NCBI RefSeq assembly: GCF_031312535.1 | Contig: NZ_CP133594.1 | Location: 868,001 to 932,000, forward strand | Direction: 5' to 3' | DNA length: 64,000 bases | Source: Methanolobus mangrovi | Lineage (GTDB): Archaea; Halobacteriota; Methanosarcinia; Methanosarcinales; Methanosarcinaceae | Shown here: positions 27,138-36,563 of the stretch, piece after piece | Numbering within the stretch: position 1 is the stretch's first letter | Layout: every line of letters starts with the position of its first letter | Made by a program: the position numbers and the translations under genes | The notes under the pieces: generated by a model | Databases searched by the model: none | Told to the model about the DNA's origin: nothing | What the model saw: the letters and a program-made list of their open reading frames with translations, nothing else

Positions 27138-30100
27138 TCAATATCCAAACCTCCAGCTATAGATTAGATCCTGCAATCTGACAAGGTCGACCAGTTCACC
27201 TGTGGAAGTATCAATACCAAATCTCCAACAGTAGATAGCATCCTGCAGTTCGACGAGAGTTATCGCTTCACCACCGTCTGAACCCAGGTCATTCCATGGG
27301 TTCCAGTCATATACAATAATGTAATCCACCTTTGTTTCGATGTTATAACCCTCAGAGCTACTCGCATTCAGACTCACAGCATATTTTCCCTCTTCATTAT
27401 AGATATGCACTGGATTCTGTTCGAATGATAATGGTGATCCATCACCAAAATCCCATTCTAAAGATGTAGCGTCGAGAGATTGATCATAGAACTGAACGGT
27501 TAATGGCTGGACTCCTGATACTTTGTCTGTAGAGAAATCTGACCATGGTGTTATTGATTGAGGATCCAGGCTTTCTACTTCAACACAAGTGGAGTATGAT
27601 GCTGATGCTCCATCGTTCGTTCGAACCGTTAAAGATGGATAAAATATCCCACTTACTTCATATGTATGAACTACATCCTCTATATCTGCTGTAGTGTTGT
27701 CGCCAAAGTCCCATACATATGTCTGATTATCAGATTTAGAATCAACTTTTGCATCAAATAAAATAGATTCGCCAGTTATTATCTTTGTCCTGTCGACAGT
27801 GAATGATACTGAAGGCGCTTCGATTATTTGATCGATAACTCCATCATCGTTTATGTCTAAATTTAATGTGCTGATATCTGATGTATTGGAGAATGCGGTA
27901 GTATTTTCTCCAATGGTAACATTTTTAAAATATATTGACTGTTTTTCCTGGAAATTGTTCACACTGGATACAATATCACATTCTCCACCATCATCTTTTG
28001 GGATCATGTAGAATTTTACATTGAGGTTCAGGTCATCTACGGAAAGTACCTGAGGATGTTCATCCGGGCCTGAGTAGTAGGCTCCTGGAATTTGCATATC
28101 AATTTCACCGGTAGTTGCATTATATCCAACCCTTCTACCATATTCATCAATTGCACATAGATATGCTGGAGAATGCACTTCACGTCGTTGACTTGTTAAT
28201 TCCAGTTTAGGATTGAATTTTTCTTGTACCGAGGGTGTTTTTGGAGAGCCATCAAAATTAATAAATGAAATACTCCAAGGATCAGTATCTCCCCATCTTC
28301 CATTGAAGTATGGCCATTTATGAGCGTTCATTAAGTCACTGAAAAAGTAAACATTCTCTTCAAAATCTTTATAATGGAATGTTCGACCATCACCAAAATG
28401 ATAATCATGGTATATAATATCTCCTTCAAGATATAGATCTTTATAGATATGTAAACCATAATTTGAATAGCTAGCATGAGACCCTCTTGCAACAAATACT
28501 GATGGATGATTTCCTATTGAAGCAATTTGATCAGGTGTGAAACATTTGCCGTCATAATGCTGACCATACGATGCATATTCAAGATTACCTGTGTTTTTGT
28601 TAACATAAACTGTTATATGTTCCCAATCGCCTTCATGATCAAGCCAAACCTCATGAGAATTGTAATATGACAACCACCAGTATTGAATACCAATAAAATC
28701 TGTCTTACCAATTTCATCAATGTCCACAGAGAAATCTTTAATATTAACATAAACAGCCGGAATACTTTTTCCTTCATATTCACTCGCATCATTCTTCAGA
28801 TCTAATTTATAAAATTGATACATAGAAGATAACGGGCCAACATATGGACTAAAAGCCGCATCATCCATGTTGTCTTCAATTAAAATCCAACCAACAAGCA
28901 GAGGTTCAAATGGAAGAACAGTCCCTTTTAAAGAACTTTCCTTTAAAAAATGCTCTACTGTTGTTATATGATACTCATCACCTTGACTATACCGAAGACT
29001 TGGCAGGTATTCCATGGCTAAATATTGATAGTCCATAATCACTTCAAAAGCATTGGATTCTGTTTGACTATCAAGTTGATCACTGAGTTCTCCGTTTGGT
29101 AACTTATCAGACCAAACTGCTACCTTTGAATCAAAACTGCCCAGATGATCCTCAGTTAGCCATGGAACATCCCATGTGAGTACAACGGTCTTTGATTCTC
29201 CAGAAGACAGGGTCACATCCTTAGAATCTATATCATATAATGTATCAAGAGAATCCCAAACAGAATAACCAATGTAAAAAGTATTTTCTACATTTCCAGT
29301 ATTCCTTACTTGTACACTAACCTTAGCTTCGCCTCCGTTTGGAACAGTAACTAGATCGTAATCCACGGATATAAGTTCTGCATCAGCAGTCGATGATTGA
29401 TTATTTTGCCTAGATGCCCACAATGCACCAGCAAGTTCCAATTCATTAAGCTTCTCTGAACTATTCAGGGCAGCTGTATAGAACATCCTACCGGCACCAT
29501 AATTATTGGTAAACGCAAAAATGCGGTCACTTGAATAATCCCACATTGCGAGATTCATTGTAGTGTCTTGATTTAAGTTACTAACTGCAGCTCCACCCCA
29601 ACCTGAACAATGGGCAAGATAATCACCGGATATCAGAGTGGTTCCAAATGGATTATCCATTGTTATTGTCGCATCACTCACACCAACATTTTCATATCTA
29701 GCCGTACCAAACCATTCAGAGATATATGAAATATCATAATAACCAAAGCTTGAGCCTATTTCTTGATATTCCTTTGGAAAATTCGAAGGTACACCAGATA
29801 CCAGGACGGCACCACCACCATTGGCTATATATTCTTTCATGTAATTTGCCGTGGTTTGCCAGCATGCATCATAACTTTGCACGATTACAAGATCGTACTC
29901 ATTCATGTCTTCTGGAATAGATACTGACCTTGTGATATTGAATCCTTCGTTTATCAGACGATTATACAATGAATATGATTCAATGTCCGCAGATTCATAT
30001 GTCACGAATAGAGCCTTGCGAGAAGGTGAGTTTGTTTCATTTATTTCCGTAGTTATTTTTATATTATCAATCCAACATCCATTCCCAGGAGATGACGCGG

Positions 30101-30749
30101 ATTTTCCCTGAATCACAATTTTTGAGATATCAGAATCATTTTCAGATTGTGCTATGAGACTGCCCTTATTATCACCGTCAATGTAGAGTGTCCATTTGTG
30201 TTCTGATTTTAAAAACACCAATTTGACGGTATGACTTTCATTTCTACTGATAGGATCAATTTCGAAGTGCTGACTATCTGTACGCAGTAGACATAAACAT
30301 CCAGAGTCATCATTTTCCAGATGCTGGAAACCTGATTTCCAATCATCTGCCCAATAAGGACCTGTATTTAATGCGATGTTATATGATGATGAATAATCGC
30401 TGTTTGTAAGACCAAGACCGCACCCTGTATAATCACCAGATGACAGTTTGAATTGGTATGATAATTCAAAATTCTGAGATAGTAAACCTGATACTTCTGT
30501 CTCGTAAGTTGGAATGTCTTTATCATCACTTACCCGGAATAATTTCATCCAGTGATTTCCATTAATGTTCTCAATAGTGGCAGGGCCGTCTCCATAACAC
30601 CATTTCCATGTTGGGTTATTAGTGAAATCTTCATCTTCATAATCATCGAAAAATATTAATGATTCATTTGATGTCGCGCTTGCTATACCTACTGCAGATA
30701 AAAAAAAGCTGCAGACAATTAAAAACACAAAACAAAGTTCTCGAATCAT
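27138..30749 (-). CDS. Secreted multidomain protein with Vps62-like and PKD domains
   Basis: 1203 residues with a signal peptide, a LamG-like/laminin-type region (about 30-230), a Rossmann-like segment beginning RKALFVTYESADIESYSLY (about 245-450), a CARDB-like domain (about 455-570), a Vps62-like domain (EGDWEHITVYV...VFVARGSHASY, about 690-790), two PKD domains with WDFGD motifs (about 1000-1145), and the shared 55-residue C-terminal module. Vps62-like domains are better known in fungi and plants, so this combination is unusual. The protein is presumably surface-bound. Its function is unknown. Confidence 0.82.
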   Translation of the reverse strand: MIRELCFVFLIVCSFFLSAVGIASATSNESLIFFDDYEDEDFTNNPTWKWCYGDGPATIENINGNHWMKLFRVSDDKDIPTYETEVSGLLSQNFELSYQFKLSSGDYTGCGLGLTNSDYSSSYNIALNTGPYWADDWKSGFQHLENDDSGCLCLLRTDSQHFEIDPISRNESHTVKLVFLKSEHKWTLYIDGDNKGSLIAQSENDSDISKIVIQGKSASSPGNGCWIDNIKITTEINETNSPSRKALFVTYESADIESYSLYNRLINEGFNITRSVSIPEDMNEYDLVIVQSYDACWQTTANYMKEYIANGGGAVLVSGVPSNFPKEYQEIGSSFGYYDISYISEWFGTARYENVGVSDATITMDNPFGTTLISGDYLAHCSGWGGAAVSNLNQDTTMNLAMWDYSSDRIFAFTNNYGAGRMFYTAALNSSEKLNELELAGALWASRQNNQSSTADAELISVDYDLVTVPNGGEAKVSVQVRNTGNVENTFYIGYSVWDSLDTLYDIDSKDVTLSSGESKTVVLTWDVPWLTEDHLGSFDSKVAVWSDKLPNGELSDQLDSQTESNAFEVIMDYQYLAMEYLPSLRYSQGDEYHITTVEHFLKESSLKGTVLPFEPLLVGWILIEDNMDDAAFSPYVGPLSSMYQFYKLDLKNDASEYEGKSIPAVYVNIKDFSVDIDEIGKTDFIGIQYWWLSYYNSHEVWLDHEGDWEHITVYVNKNTGNLEYASYGQHYDGKCFTPDQIASIGNHPSVFVARGSHASYSNYGLHIYKDLYLEGDIIYHDYHFGDGRTFHYKDFEENVYFFSDLMNAHKWPYFNGRWGDTDPWSISFINFDGSPKTPSVQEKFNPKLELTSQRREVHSPAYLCAIDEYGRRVGYNATTGEIDMQIPGAYYSGPDEHPQVLSVDDLNLNVKFYMIPKDDGGECDIVSSVNNFQEKQSIYFKNVTIGENTTAFSNTSDISTLNLDINDDGVIDQIIEAPSVSFTVDRTKIITGESILFDAKVDSKSDNQTYVWDFGDNTTADIEDVVHTYEVSGIFYPSLTVRTNDGASASYSTCVEVESLDPQSITPWSDFSTDKVSGVQPLTVQFYDQSLDATSLEWDFGDGSPLSFEQNPVHIYNEEGKYAVSLNASSSEGYNIETKVDYIIVYDWNPWNDLGSDGGEAITLVELQDAIYCWRFGIDTSTGELVDLVRLQDLIYSWRFGY
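27144..27308 (-). repeat. C-terminal surface module, copy 2
   Basis: Same 55-residue ending as copy 1, with DLGSDGG replacing DPDSDGG and one extra Tyr at the end. It directly follows a PKD domain. Confidence 0.85.
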
Positions 30750-30864
30750 CTAATCAACCAACACTTATCAGATTATGTCCACTATACGATTAGCATTCCA
30801 AAGTTCAATTTGTTAAAAAATAATTGATGACCACTGAAGAGTGATAGTGGCCATCATTACCCAA

Positions 30865-33800
30865 TTACTTCCTTCTCATGTACAACATTAACACAAATCC
30901 AAGCACACTAGCTGTGACTAACGGATGAGCCGTTGGTACTTCGTGAATAGGATTATTATCATCAGACGGAATGTAACCATAGTAGCTACTTGGATCTATG
31001 TCTGAAACTATCAAGCCATTATACTCAGCAGTAAGCTGGGCTTCATTTGTGTACAGACCGTATTCAGCAGTTCCGTAAAGGAGGTACTCGACTGTTTCAC
31101 CAGGGTTCAAAACATCCTTTGTGCCCACAAGTCCTTCTTTGTCATCCACGATTTCGATGTTAACCAGTGGGACTCCTCCAGTATTTGTGACAATATACTT
31201 CCAGGTGACAGTTTCACCTACCGGAATGTAGACACTTACGGGAGTGTCAGAATCATGCCCATTGGTCAATTTCTCGATGCTAATGGAAGGAACCTGTGAA
31301 ATGACGTTAGTTTCGTCGGTTGCAAGGAATGTGGATGTTTCTTCACAATCAAACATAGCACAGCAGATAATCTCTCCGGTGCAGTTATCATTTACCATTA
31401 CAGTAACAGTAATAACACCTGATGCGTCTTTTGGAACATCCCCAAGATACCAGGTAATGGCACTTGCATTCTCGTCGAATACACCATTATCCGAAGCAGA
31501 CACAAAGGTCACACCGTCAGGCAATCCATTGGTTATTACAGCTCCATGGAGATCCATACTCATCCTGTTGTCATAGCTGATCTCATAGGTCACCTCAGTA
31601 TTAGGAGTTATCACTTCCAATCCATCGGATATTTCCAGAAGCATGGTAGGGGTTACTTGTACTATGATGTTTATCTTTTGGGAATCAGTTAACGTACCAT
31701 CAGTGACTGAGAACTCAACTATATACTCACCCACGTCATCAAATCCTGGTGTCCAGCTAAATTCGTTTCCAACCAGTTCACCAAATGAAGCATTGGTTGA
31801 ATATACCAAGACATCTTCTGGATCGGGATCGATTGCTGAGATCGTGAATATCAGCGATTCATTCTCATTTACCGTCTTGTCACCAATCGTATCCATTGCT
31901 GGAGCCCTGTCAACATTTTCCACTGTTATTGTGATAGTTTCTGAGTCATTCAGAGAGTTTGCTACTACAATGAACTCAACATCATAATTGCCAGAATCAT
32001 TGTATCCGGGTGTCCAACTGAACTCACCGCTTACATCATCAAGGGTGGCTCCGGTGGGTAAACCATTTGCAGTGTATGTTACAGCATCACCGTCAAGATC
32101 TGTTGCTAAGATAGTGAAACTGAGAAGCTCATTCTCATTGACAAACTTGTTACCAATCGGATCGATTTCAGGAGCTCTATCAACATCCCCAACACTTATT
32201 GTGATAGTTTCAGAATCTTCAACACCATTAGCTGTTGCAATAAACTCGACAGCATAATTACCTGCTAAACCAAATTCAGGAGTCCAGGTAAACTCACCGC
32301 TTACGTCATCAAGGGTAGCTCCAGCAGGCAAACCTTTTGCGGAGTATGTCACAGTATCGCCATCTGAATCAGTTGCTAAGATCGTGAAACTTAGAAGTTC
32401 ATTCTCATTGGCAACCTTATTACCGATTGGATTAAGTTCAGGGGCTCTGTCGATATTTTCAACAGTTATTGTGATAGTTTCGGAATCTTCAACACCAAAA
32501 GCTGTTGCAATGAACTCGACATTATAATTGCCTGCATCATTATAATTCGGAATCCAGCTGAACTCACCGCTTACATCATCAAGGGTAGATCCGGCAGGCA
32601 AACCATTTGAGGAGTAGGCTACAGTATCACCATCAGGGTCTGTTGCAGAGATAATGAAACTTAAAAGTTCATTCTCATTGACAACCTTATTACCGATTGG
32701 ATCAAGTTCAGGGGCTCTGTCGATATTTTCAACGCTTATTGTGATAGTTTCGGAATCTTCAACACCATTAGCTGTTGCAATGAACTCGACATTATAATTG
32801 CCTGCATCATTATAATTCGGGATCCAGCTGAACTCACCGCTTACATCATCAAAGATGGCTCCGGCTGGCAAGCCATTTGCAGAGTATGTCACAGTATCGC
32901 CATCAGGGTCTGTTGCAGAGATCATGATACTCAGAAGCTCATTCTCATTAACCACTTTATTACCAATAGAATCAAGTTCAAGTGGCCTATCAATATTGTT
33001 AACTTTTATGTTTACGATAGTTGAGTTTTCTAATTCTCCATCCGATACTTTGAACATTACCATATAGGTACCGTCCTGGGAATAGGAAGGTGTCCACTCA
33101 AATGTCAATGTAGTAGCATTGAAATTAGCACCCGGTAATGCTTCCAGACCTACTGCAGAATAGGTAAGTGTATCACATTCCTGGTCACTTGCAGCAACAT
33201 TGAATGAAAGGTATTCATTTTCATCAACTTCAAGGTCATCGATTGCATCGAATACAGGAGGAACATTGTTTACAAGCACTTGGTCTTGACCTTCAATGGC
33301 GAATTCAATACTGGCACCTCCACTTGAAGGAAGGAGCTTTCCAACGGTTTTTCCGGAAATAGAGTATTCACCGAAGCAGATATTCTCAGGGACGGTAACA
33401 TCATAAATGATTGTTGCTGTGGTTCCGGAAGGAACATTTGACATTATGTTTGACCACACCCATTCATTCTGACTCGGAGAATAAGTGAACAGACCAGAGT
33501 TATTTTCAGCAATAACCCAACCTTCAGGAACGGTTTCCTGAACTCCAAGCGTCACAAGCTCTTCTGCCGTGGTCAGTTCAATAAGAACACTAAAAATATC
33601 CCCGGGATTTACAGATGTCTGTGAGAGTGTTCTTACACCTGAAATCGCATCACCCGAAGATGAAATGCTAATCAGATCGTCACCAAGAGTATCATAAACT
33701 ATCGAAGTACCTCCATTGTCTGGAGTTTGTTTTCCAAGAGTCTTACCAGATATAATATAATCTCCTGGCAAAGCACTTGCAGGGACTGTAACATCATAAA

Positions 33801-34131
33801 TGACCGTTGCTGAAGTTCCGGAAGGAACATTTGACATTATATTAGACCATACCCATTCATTCTGACTTGGAGAATATGTGAACAGACCTGAATTATTTTC
33901 AGTAATAGTCCATCCCGAAGGTAAAACCTCTTGTAACCCAATTGTCACAAGTTCTTCTGCTGTACTTAGATCAATAACAACAGTGAAGTTTTCACCGGGA
34001 TTTACGGTTGTTTTTGAAATCTGTCTGGTTGCTGTAATTTCACCTGAAGCTAATACGGGAATCGAAAGCATCAGTAAGGAAAACACAATCAACACGCTTA
34101 TTTTGATACATTTATGCTCCACACAATACAT
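30865..34131 (-). CDS. Repeat-rich surface protein with Ig/cadherin-like repeats and sorting-signal-like tail
   Basis: 1088 residues: a signal peptide, two beta-domains of the type in the 18343-19116 protein (about 30-285), six Ig/cadherin-like repeats of about 90 residues opening with D-R-A-P-E-L-D-P-I-G-N-K (about 290-815), two DUF11-like domains (about 820-1040) and a tail VPTAHP, hydrophobic segment, YMRRK. The tail has the motif/helix/basic layout of PEP-CTERM-type signals that are cut by exosortase or archaeosortase, so covalent anchoring is possible. The repeats are nearly identical at the DNA level with a 270-bp period. Expected role: cell-surface stalk or adhesin. Confidence 0.82.
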   Translation of the reverse strand: MYCVEHKCIKISVLIVFSLLMLSIPVLASGEITATRQISKTTVNPGENFTVVIDLSTAEELVTIGLQEVLPSGWTITENNSGLFTYSPSQNEWVWSNIMSNVPSGTSATVIYDVTVPASALPGDYIISGKTLGKQTPDNGGTSIVYDTLGDDLISISSSGDAISGVRTLSQTSVNPGDIFSVLIELTTAEELVTLGVQETVPEGWVIAENNSGLFTYSPSQNEWVWSNIMSNVPSGTTATIIYDVTVPENICFGEYSISGKTVGKLLPSSGGASIEFAIEGQDQVLVNNVPPVFDAIDDLEVDENEYLSFNVAASDQECDTLTYSAVGLEALPGANFNATTLTFEWTPSYSQDGTYMVMFKVSDGELENSTIVNIKVNNIDRPLELDSIGNKVVNENELLSIMISATDPDGDTVTYSANGLPAGAIFDDVSGEFSWIPNYNDAGNYNVEFIATANGVEDSETITISVENIDRAPELDPIGNKVVNENELLSFIISATDPDGDTVAYSSNGLPAGSTLDDVSGEFSWIPNYNDAGNYNVEFIATAFGVEDSETITITVENIDRAPELNPIGNKVANENELLSFTILATDSDGDTVTYSAKGLPAGATLDDVSGEFTWTPEFGLAGNYAVEFIATANGVEDSETITISVGDVDRAPEIDPIGNKFVNENELLSFTILATDLDGDAVTYTANGLPTGATLDDVSGEFSWTPGYNDSGNYDVEFIVVANSLNDSETITITVENVDRAPAMDTIGDKTVNENESLIFTISAIDPDPEDVLVYSTNASFGELVGNEFSWTPGFDDVGEYIVEFSVTDGTLTDSQKINIIVQVTPTMLLEISDGLEVITPNTEVTYEISYDNRMSMDLHGAVITNGLPDGVTFVSASDNGVFDENASAITWYLGDVPKDASGVITVTVMVNDNCTGEIICCAMFDCEETSTFLATDETNVISQVPSISIEKLTNGHDSDTPVSVYIPVGETVTWKYIVTNTGGVPLVNIEIVDDKEGLVGTKDVLNPGETVEYLLYGTAEYGLYTNEAQLTAEYNGLIVSDIDPSSYYGYIPSDDNNPIHEVPTAHPLVTASVLGFVLMLYMRRK
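31901..32980 (-). repeat. 270-bp tandem DNA repeats coding Ig/cadherin-like domains
   Basis: The repeat boundary at 31901, 32171, 32441, 32711 and 32981 recurs at exactly 270 bp. The units are similar enough at nucleotide level to recombine, so copy number may vary between strains. Confidence 0.88.
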
Positions 34132-34178
34132 TGTAAACCACCCATTGAATTAATTGAAAATAGTAAATCCACCTGCAG

Positions 34179-34334
34179 TTACTGCGAATGATCACCTTCT
34201 TTTACTTCTGTTGCTGAAATCACTCTGAATTCAGATTTTCCTTCAACCACACGTGCAGGCATCGAGAATATTATCAGTATAATAAAAATCAGTATGACAA
34301 AGTACGCCCTCAACTTATCAAAAATATATTTCAT
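34179..34334 (-). CDS. Possible 51-residue secreted or membrane microprotein
   Basis: The frame MKYIFDKLRAYFVILIFIILIIFSMPARVVEGKSEF has a basic start, one strongly hydrophobic segment and a polar end, like a signal peptide followed by a short mature part. GGTTGGGGT abuts the ATG, resembling the leader of other genes in this surface island. It is too short to classify and may also be the truncated start of a larger surface gene. Confidence 0.5.
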   Translation of the reverse strand: MKYIFDKLRAYFVILIFIILIIFSMPARVVEGKSEFRVISATEVKEGDHSQ

Positions 34335-34702
34335 ACCCCAACCAACTTTCTATTATCTAATAATTTTATCATAAAACCCATTAACATCCTACTATATATT
34401 GAATTTGAAGTAATATTCTGTAATAATGTTCTGAAGAAAAACTCAGTGTTGGATTTTTTAGCAATTGTTTGAACGACAACTTAGAAAATATAATATCGAT
34501 AGTGTGTTATGATTATGGAATTCTTAAGTCAGAGTTGACAAGTTCCTCGGGTACGACACTGTAAACCAGATAAAAACAATACAAGAAAAAGAATATAATC
34601 TCGTGGCTATCGCAATAAATGTTTAAGTTTCAGAAGATAGCCACTAAAACATATCAATGTGTTCATATTTTACTCAAGCTGAGAATCTTTCCTGCATATA
34701 AA
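34335..34702. other. Intergenic region, nothing supported
   Basis: This AT-rich gap separates the 190-residue surface gene from the microprotein. No RNA gene, repeat or convincing frame is visible. Confidence 0.4.
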
Positions 34703-35275
34703 TTATCCAAACCTCCAGCTATAAATCAAGTCCTGCAACCTAACAAGATCAATCAGTTCACCAGTAGAAGTATCAATACCAAATCTCCAACAATAGATAG
34801 CATCCTGTAACTCAATCAGGGTAATTGCTTCGCCACCGTCAGAATCAGGGTCGTTCCAGGGATTCCAGTCGTTGACTTCATCAAAAGCATCTCCCTTTGT
34901 CATATCATACACATTGATAGCATCAGCATATTTCACAACGATGATAACGGGTTCACCTAAAAGATGACCGATGTTAGCCGTATCTTCAAGTGAATAAACT
35001 GATTTCGTATCAGCATATTTCACAACGATGACACCGGGCTCGCCGGAGAGATAACTGATATTCGTAGTACCTTCAAGCGAATAAACTGATCTTGTGTCAG
35101 CATATTTCACAACGATGATACCAGGTTCACCGGAAAGATGCTCCACATTGACAGCATCCGTTAAATCCAGCTCCCATACGGTATCTGCATTTACAACCAA
35201 TATCTCTTCCGCATTGACCAGAGCCATGTTCATCAGGAATAACAAAAAGATTATTCCCACGGCTTTAGTCTGCAT
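34703..35275 (-). CDS. Small secreted repeat protein with the shared C-terminal module
   Basis: 190 residues: a signal peptide (about 1-22), three tandem 29-residue repeats (SGEPGIIVVKYADTRSVYSLE type, spanning about 35-125), a short linker, and the same 55-residue C-terminal module as the two large proteins. The repeat is a beta-strand-rich unit that I do not recognise. The ATG at 35275 lies inside the end of the upstream gene (11-bp overlap), so the two are probably translationally coupled. This is the simplest protein carrying the module. Confidence 0.75.
   Translation of the reverse strand: MQTKAVGIIFLLFLMNMALVNAEEILVVNADTVWELDLTDAVNVEHLSGEPGIIVVKYADTRSVYSLEGTTNISYLSGEPGVIVVKYADTKSVYSLEDTANIGHLLGEPVIIVVKYADAINVYDMTKGDAFDEVNDWNPWNDPDSDGGEAITLIELQDAIYCWRFGIDTSTGELIDLVRLQDLIYSWRFG
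34706..34870 (-). repeat. C-terminal surface module, copy 3
   Basis: Same 55-residue ending as copies 1 and 2; it keeps WNPWNDPDSDGG and both WRFG helices. Confidence 0.85.
34927..35187 (-). repeat. 87-bp tandem repeats (29-residue units)
   Basis: CATATTTCACAACGATGA recurs at 34927, 35014 and 35101, a period of 87 bp. The repeats lie in the secreted protein encoded at 34703-35275. Confidence 0.8.
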
Positions 35276-36020
35276 ACTCCAGCACCAATCCTACTCTTCC
35301 TGTTGCATAATTATCTGTTTGTATCATTACTGTTTGTTCTACACCATTCTGGACCTGTCCGGTAAAGGAGCCATAATTTGAGTCGGTTGTAGCTAAATAA
35401 CTAACTTGGACTCCATTTAAATACGCATAACTTTTGCCGTAACCAGCATTACTTGGGTAGCCATCGATATTGTAGTGAGACCAATCAACAGCATATGTCT
35501 GAAAAATGGTCGGGATAGTAAATTTGAAGAAATTTTCTCCACCTTGAACTGATTCAACTATGATCATCATATTCTTTGCATCTTCATACCTGAAATCATA
35601 GTATTTTATCCCACTAGAAGTTCCTCCGACGCTTGTAGCCATTATTCCTATAGCCTTGCTCAATGTGGTGGAAGTTATTGCTTCACCACTGTAATCTGCC
35701 CATGGCAATATCCAGCTTGATGGCCTTTCACTTGGATAGTAAGCTACCACCCATCCATCTGTACTCACATACACATGTGGATATTCTTCTTCGTCATGTA
35801 CGTCAAGGGCAACCGTACCTATCACATAATCCGAGGTTTCCCTTTCAATAGTTGCAAAAGCAGATTTTGCAGATTCCAGATTAATGCCGCTTGGTTTAGC
35901 CTGCACATATGCAGAAATTCCAGCTTCATCAGCCGGGAAGTCAACTGCTGCACTGGCACATCCTGTTAATGCAAATAACACAAGAAGTGCAAAAGACAAT
36001 ATCATTGCTTTTCTTATCAT
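35265..36020 (-). CDS. Secreted protein or lipoprotein of unknown function
   Basis: The 251-residue product begins with a signal ending LFALTGCASA, which fits a lipobox (Cys21). The mature part has two similar beta-rich halves with VALDVHDEEEYPHVYVSTDGWVVAYYPSERPSSWILPW and YLNGVQVSYLATTDSNYGSFTGQV segments. I recognise no named family. It lies between a 72-residue secreted protein gene and the module-bearing repeat protein, with which it overlaps, and so belongs to the surface-protein island. Possibly a membrane-attached surface lipoprotein. Confidence 0.7.
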   Translation of the reverse strand: MIRKAMILSFALLVLFALTGCASAAVDFPADEAGISAYVQAKPSGINLESAKSAFATIERETSDYVIGTVALDVHDEEEYPHVYVSTDGWVVAYYPSERPSSWILPWADYSGEAITSTTLSKAIGIMATSVGGTSSGIKYYDFRYEDAKNMMIIVESVQGGENFFKFTIPTIFQTYAVDWSHYNIDGYPSNAGYGKSYAYLNGVQVSYLATTDSNYGSFTGQVQNGVEQTVMIQTDNYATGRVGLVLEYAD

Positions 36021-36032
36021 CCTATCTCAACC

Positions 36033-36251
36033 CTATTCTATGAATGGGGGTTTTTCAAGGGATATGGAGACCGGACCTGCTGATTTATTCGTTTCATTTA
36101 AATTTGCAGCAGTTTCATTGATGGTGTTGCTTTTAGACATGGTTTCATTCACACTTGTATCCTGTTTATTATCTATATCAGCAACTACCGAGATTGCCGC
36201 AAGTAACAGTATTACTATAATACCACTAAATAAAAATTTGTAGCTACTCAT
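36033..36251 (-). CDS. Short secreted, Asn/Ser/Thr-rich protein
   Basis: From the ATG at 36251 (MSSYKFLFSGIIVILLLAAISVVADIDNK) the 72-residue product is a signal peptide or membrane anchor followed by a polar tail with several N-x-T/S sequons (NET, NETNKS), suggesting N-glycosylation outside the cell. GGGGAT precedes the ATG; an earlier in-frame ATG 20 codons upstream has no such site. The stop is TAG, with TGA one codon later. It ends 12 bp before the next gene, so it is probably the first gene of a small surface operon. Confidence 0.6.
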   Translation of the reverse strand: MSSYKFLFSGIIVILLLAAISVVADIDNKQDTSVNETMSKSNTINETAANLNETNKSAGPVSISLEKPPFIE

Positions 36252-36563
36252 CACTAAATCCCCAATCCAACCCCAAAAAATTATACACAGCCACACTAAA
36301 TTTCTAAGCATTATATAATTTTTATAGATAATAGAAGTGTGAAGGACGTTAACCTTTTGGAAACTATTTTACTGAATAAAGATACTTATTTACATCTTGT
36401 AACAGCTCTGTAGAAAAACTATTTCTTATTTTATTTTAACTTGCTAATTTAAAAAGGATTAATCCCTCTTAGCATCATCTGACAACGAAAACACATGTGA
36501 AATGATTGTGTTTTGTCTAATAAGCATTTAAAGTTTGTTGATACAGCGTTAGCTGCATCATAA
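36252..36563. other. Intergenic region upstream of the surface operon
   Basis: This holds the leader of the 72-residue secreted protein, with TTGGGGTTGGATTGGGG just before its start, and AT-rich DNA beyond. No gene is supported. Confidence 0.4.

Noticed and set aside
31244-33067. Series of plus-strand frames opposite the 1088-residue surface protein
   Set aside because: They mirror the regular codon pattern of the repeats on the other strand and have no starts with ribosome sites.
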